A model generated the notes under the pieces. It saw nothing but the letters and a program-made list of their open reading frames with translations. It made no database searches and had not been told where the DNA came from. A program made the translations under genes and the position numbers. A stretch of DNA of 64,000 nt, taken from contig NC_033642.1 in NCBI RefSeq assembly GCF_001540865.1, positions 467,450 to 531,449 of the forward strand. Reading direction: 5' to 3'. Source of the DNA: Ananas comosus. Its lineage: Eukaryota > Streptophyta > Magnoliopsida > Poales > Bromeliaceae. Position 1 is the first letter of the stretch. Every line of letters starts with the position of its first letter. Of this stretch, positions 62,163-64,000 are shown one piece after another.

Positions 62163-62400
62163 TTAAAGTTTACTCTTTTTCGTCCAGTGGAATAATAGAA
62201 ATTATTAGCTATTATTTATTTAGAGACCCATATTTGTTTCCCACGTAAAAAAGGGTATCAAGAAATTGATGCTCGTGTATTTGAACTTTACATGAGCGCA
62301 TCTCGGAGCTAATCCCAAAAAACAGGATTTGATGATTTCTATGTTTTACAGAAAACCTGCATGAGAGCCGCCTCTTCGCGGATTAGACCCTCAAAATAAA

Positions 62401-62427
62401 NATATATATATATATATATATTTTTTT

Positions 62428-62498
<71 letters not shown>

Positions 62499-62500
62499 GA
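62401..62500. repeat. Contig join followed by (AT)n-(T)n-(AT)n-(GT)n microsatellite
   Basis: A single N at 62401, then AT units, a poly-T run, more AT and about 14 GT units up to 62495. Confidence 0.9.
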
Positions 62501-63023
62501 AGGAGAGAGAAGAGGAGGGTTGGGGGGACACGTGTCACTCTAAGGTCCCCCAAATCTCCTTTAATGTAGTTCAATTAAATAAATTAAATAAATAGATAGA
62601 TTAAATAGATAGATATCTCGTGCAACCCTAAAAATAAAAAAAATGAATTCCTAGGCTAAACTGAAATTAAAATTATAGATCCAGAATGTGGGGCCGTGGG
62701 CCTGATACAACAGGGACCCTCCTCGGGTACTCGAGTCCAACTAACTGTCTAACAGGTCGGATGCTCCCGTGCCATCAACCCGATCCACTGAGCTGAGAAG
62801 CCTCCTTGTGGCGTCCATCCCGCTCACGCCTCACAGGACTTGTCCGCTTCTACTCCTCCATCGCCAACACCCATCCCCAGCCTAGGGTTTCCGCTCGACC
62901 GCCGACTCGTCTCTCCGGCTGGTCACTCTCGGGTGCCCACCTTGCAAGTTAAGCCTTCTAAGCTCCCCTTTTTATTTATCACTCAACCACTCGGCTCCTC
63001 CCTAACCTACTCTCTACTGGCAG
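62501..63023. other. Upstream region of the last gene
   Basis: Becomes C-rich from about 62750. CCTAGGGTTTCCG at 62881-62893 is a telo-box-like word. An open frame from 62840 overlaps the gene in another frame and is not supported. Confidence 0.4.
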
Positions 63024-63497
63024 ATGCAACATCGTCCGCCACGGCCACGGTACGGCCGCGGCGGCGGAGGTGGCGGAGGCGGAGGCGGTGGCGCTGCTCC
63101 TCCTCGCGGCGGTGGGGGAAGCTTCTTTCCTACCACCATCAATCCTACTCTCCATAACCTCAATCTCCCCTTCGTCCCCAATCTCCAGTACCACGTAAAC
63201 CCTACCAACCTCCCCCAGCACCACCTCCAAAACCCTAGTTTCCCCATCCACGCCAATTCCTTCATCACCCAAAACCCTGGTCCCACGCCCAGCGCCGCCC
63301 AGCAAGCTCTGCTGGAGAGGGCCGAGGCCGCCGCGGCGAAGGCTCACGAGGATCTCCTCTCGGCCGGAGAGACCGTGTCGGCGTGGAAGGTGTCGCAGGC
63401 GGTTCTTGCCTCACTGAAGGCCGATTCTTGGAGCTCGCTAGGGTTTCAGCTTCAGGATGTCCGGCGTATTCGCGAGCTTTTTGCGAAGGAGGGAAAG
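63024..63497 (+). CDS. First exon of a large gene, possibly NO VEIN-like (partial)
   Basis: The frame starts at ATG 63024 (MQHRPPRPRYGRGGGGG) and ends at a donor GGGAAAG|GTATCT, phase 0, 158 residues so far; the rest lies outside the window. The first 110 residues are a Gly- and then Asn/Pro-rich disordered segment with NPSFPIHANSF. Then comes a charged helix and the block SAWKVSQAVLASLKADSWSSLGFQLQDV ending LFAKEGK. From memory this block resembles the N-terminal region of plant NO VEIN proteins, large nuclear proteins with an HSP90-like ATPase fold, but I cannot confirm it without a search. The remaining 500 bp to the window end is intron. Confidence 0.5.
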
Positions 63498-64000
63498 GTA
63501 TCTACTTGAAGTTTCTTAATATCGCAATCGATCATATTGTGCTTTTGATTCACTTTTTACATATGTTGAAACTTCTCATATTTTGAGCTTTTGGTTTCAC
63601 CAACAGCAAGAATATGTATTTTAAACAAAACAAATATCTGGTATGCGAAAGAAGGGGAGGGTAATGGGTGGTATTCATGTCGATTTAATTCAATGATGGG
63701 TCATTATTCGCAGAAAAGATACTTGGGGTAATCAAAATAAATCTGCCTGTTCTAACATGTTAATGGAAATAAATCTACTTGTTCTAACATGATAGTGGAA
63801 ATAAAAGAAGCCGGGCAGAGAAATTATTTTGTGCTCAAGATTCTACATTCTTGATATTATTAAAACAAAAGAAAATTGATAAACTTGGCTGCTGTAAAAT
63901 GTAATGTTTCTTTCGGTTGATTATCCAGCAGTGAATGTTTTAGATTATTCTTTTCCTTAATTAACAAAGAAAAATTTAGTTTGATCACAGAACTAGTTCC

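Larger units (their letters stand above)
60634..62400. repeat. N-bounded repeat of 58728-59977 (probable haplotig)
   Basis: The whole segment between the two Ns aligns to 58728-59977, ending in both copies at GACCCTCAAAATAAA. It differs by point changes, a roughly 105-bp extra segment at about 61418-61523 and a 441-bp Tourist insertion. Being fully contained and bounded by Ns, it looks like the other haplotype placed as a separate contig. Confidence 0.85.

Noticed and set aside
62383..62574. Open frame across the microsatellite at 62.4 kb
   Set aside because: It consists of translated AT and GT repeats and crosses an N.

Overview
This is a plant nuclear window. The genes have many short GT-AG introns, promoters carry CT-rich leaders, TATA boxes and AGGGTTT-type telo-boxes, and the intergenic DNA is AT-rich and packed with small non-autonomous transposons. 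GC-rich first exons (F-box, cytidylyltransferase, topoisomerase II) and Tourist-type elements suggest a monocot; a pineapple-like commelinid is only a guess. No bacterial, viral or organellar block is present.

Layout. 1-5.8 kb: intergenic, with a small tandem TRIM retroelement, a SINE and a Tourist element. 5.9-7.0 kb (-): F-box gene. 7.6-10 kb: two MULE-like elements with 9-bp target duplications. 10.5-13.5 kb (+): class B DnaJ co-chaperone. 13.5-18.2 kb: MITE-rich spacer with a nested hAT-like element. 18.7-23.2 kb (+): choline-phosphate cytidylyltransferase. 25.0-29.8 kb (-): secretory carrier membrane protein (SCAMP). 31.9-34.8 kb (+): phosphoacetylglucosamine mutase. 39.0-41.6 kb (-): small LEA-type protein (At5g17165-like). 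45.9-53.4 kb (+): DNA topoisomerase II. 53.7-59.0 kb (+): a 2.3-kb tandem duplication ending in mitochondrial ribosomal protein mL41. 63.0 kb to the end (+): first exon of a large gene, tentatively NO VEIN-like.

Three single N characters (37078, 60633, 62401) mark contig joins. Sequence before the first N (34365-37077) is repeated after it (37079-39838), and the piece between the second and third N (60634-62400) repeats 58728-59977. These look like unmerged haplotypes. The extra mutase exons 8-9, LEA exon 2 and mL41 exon 3 are then probably assembly artefacts. The 53701-58332 duplication has no N and is probably real; its first mL41 exon carries a nonsense codon.

The genes are ordinary housekeeping genes that do not form one pathway: phospholipid synthesis (CCT), UDP-GlcNAc synthesis (mutase), membrane trafficking (SCAMP), protein folding (DnaJ), chromosome topology (TOP2) and mitochondrial translation (mL41). 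I found no convincing new multi-gene system. The points most worth checking are an in-frame stop in the TOP2 C-terminal region, a SCAMP gene lacking its usual linker exon, the N-bounded duplications, a GC-AG intron in CCT, and a GC-rich module shared by two MITEs of different superfamilies.
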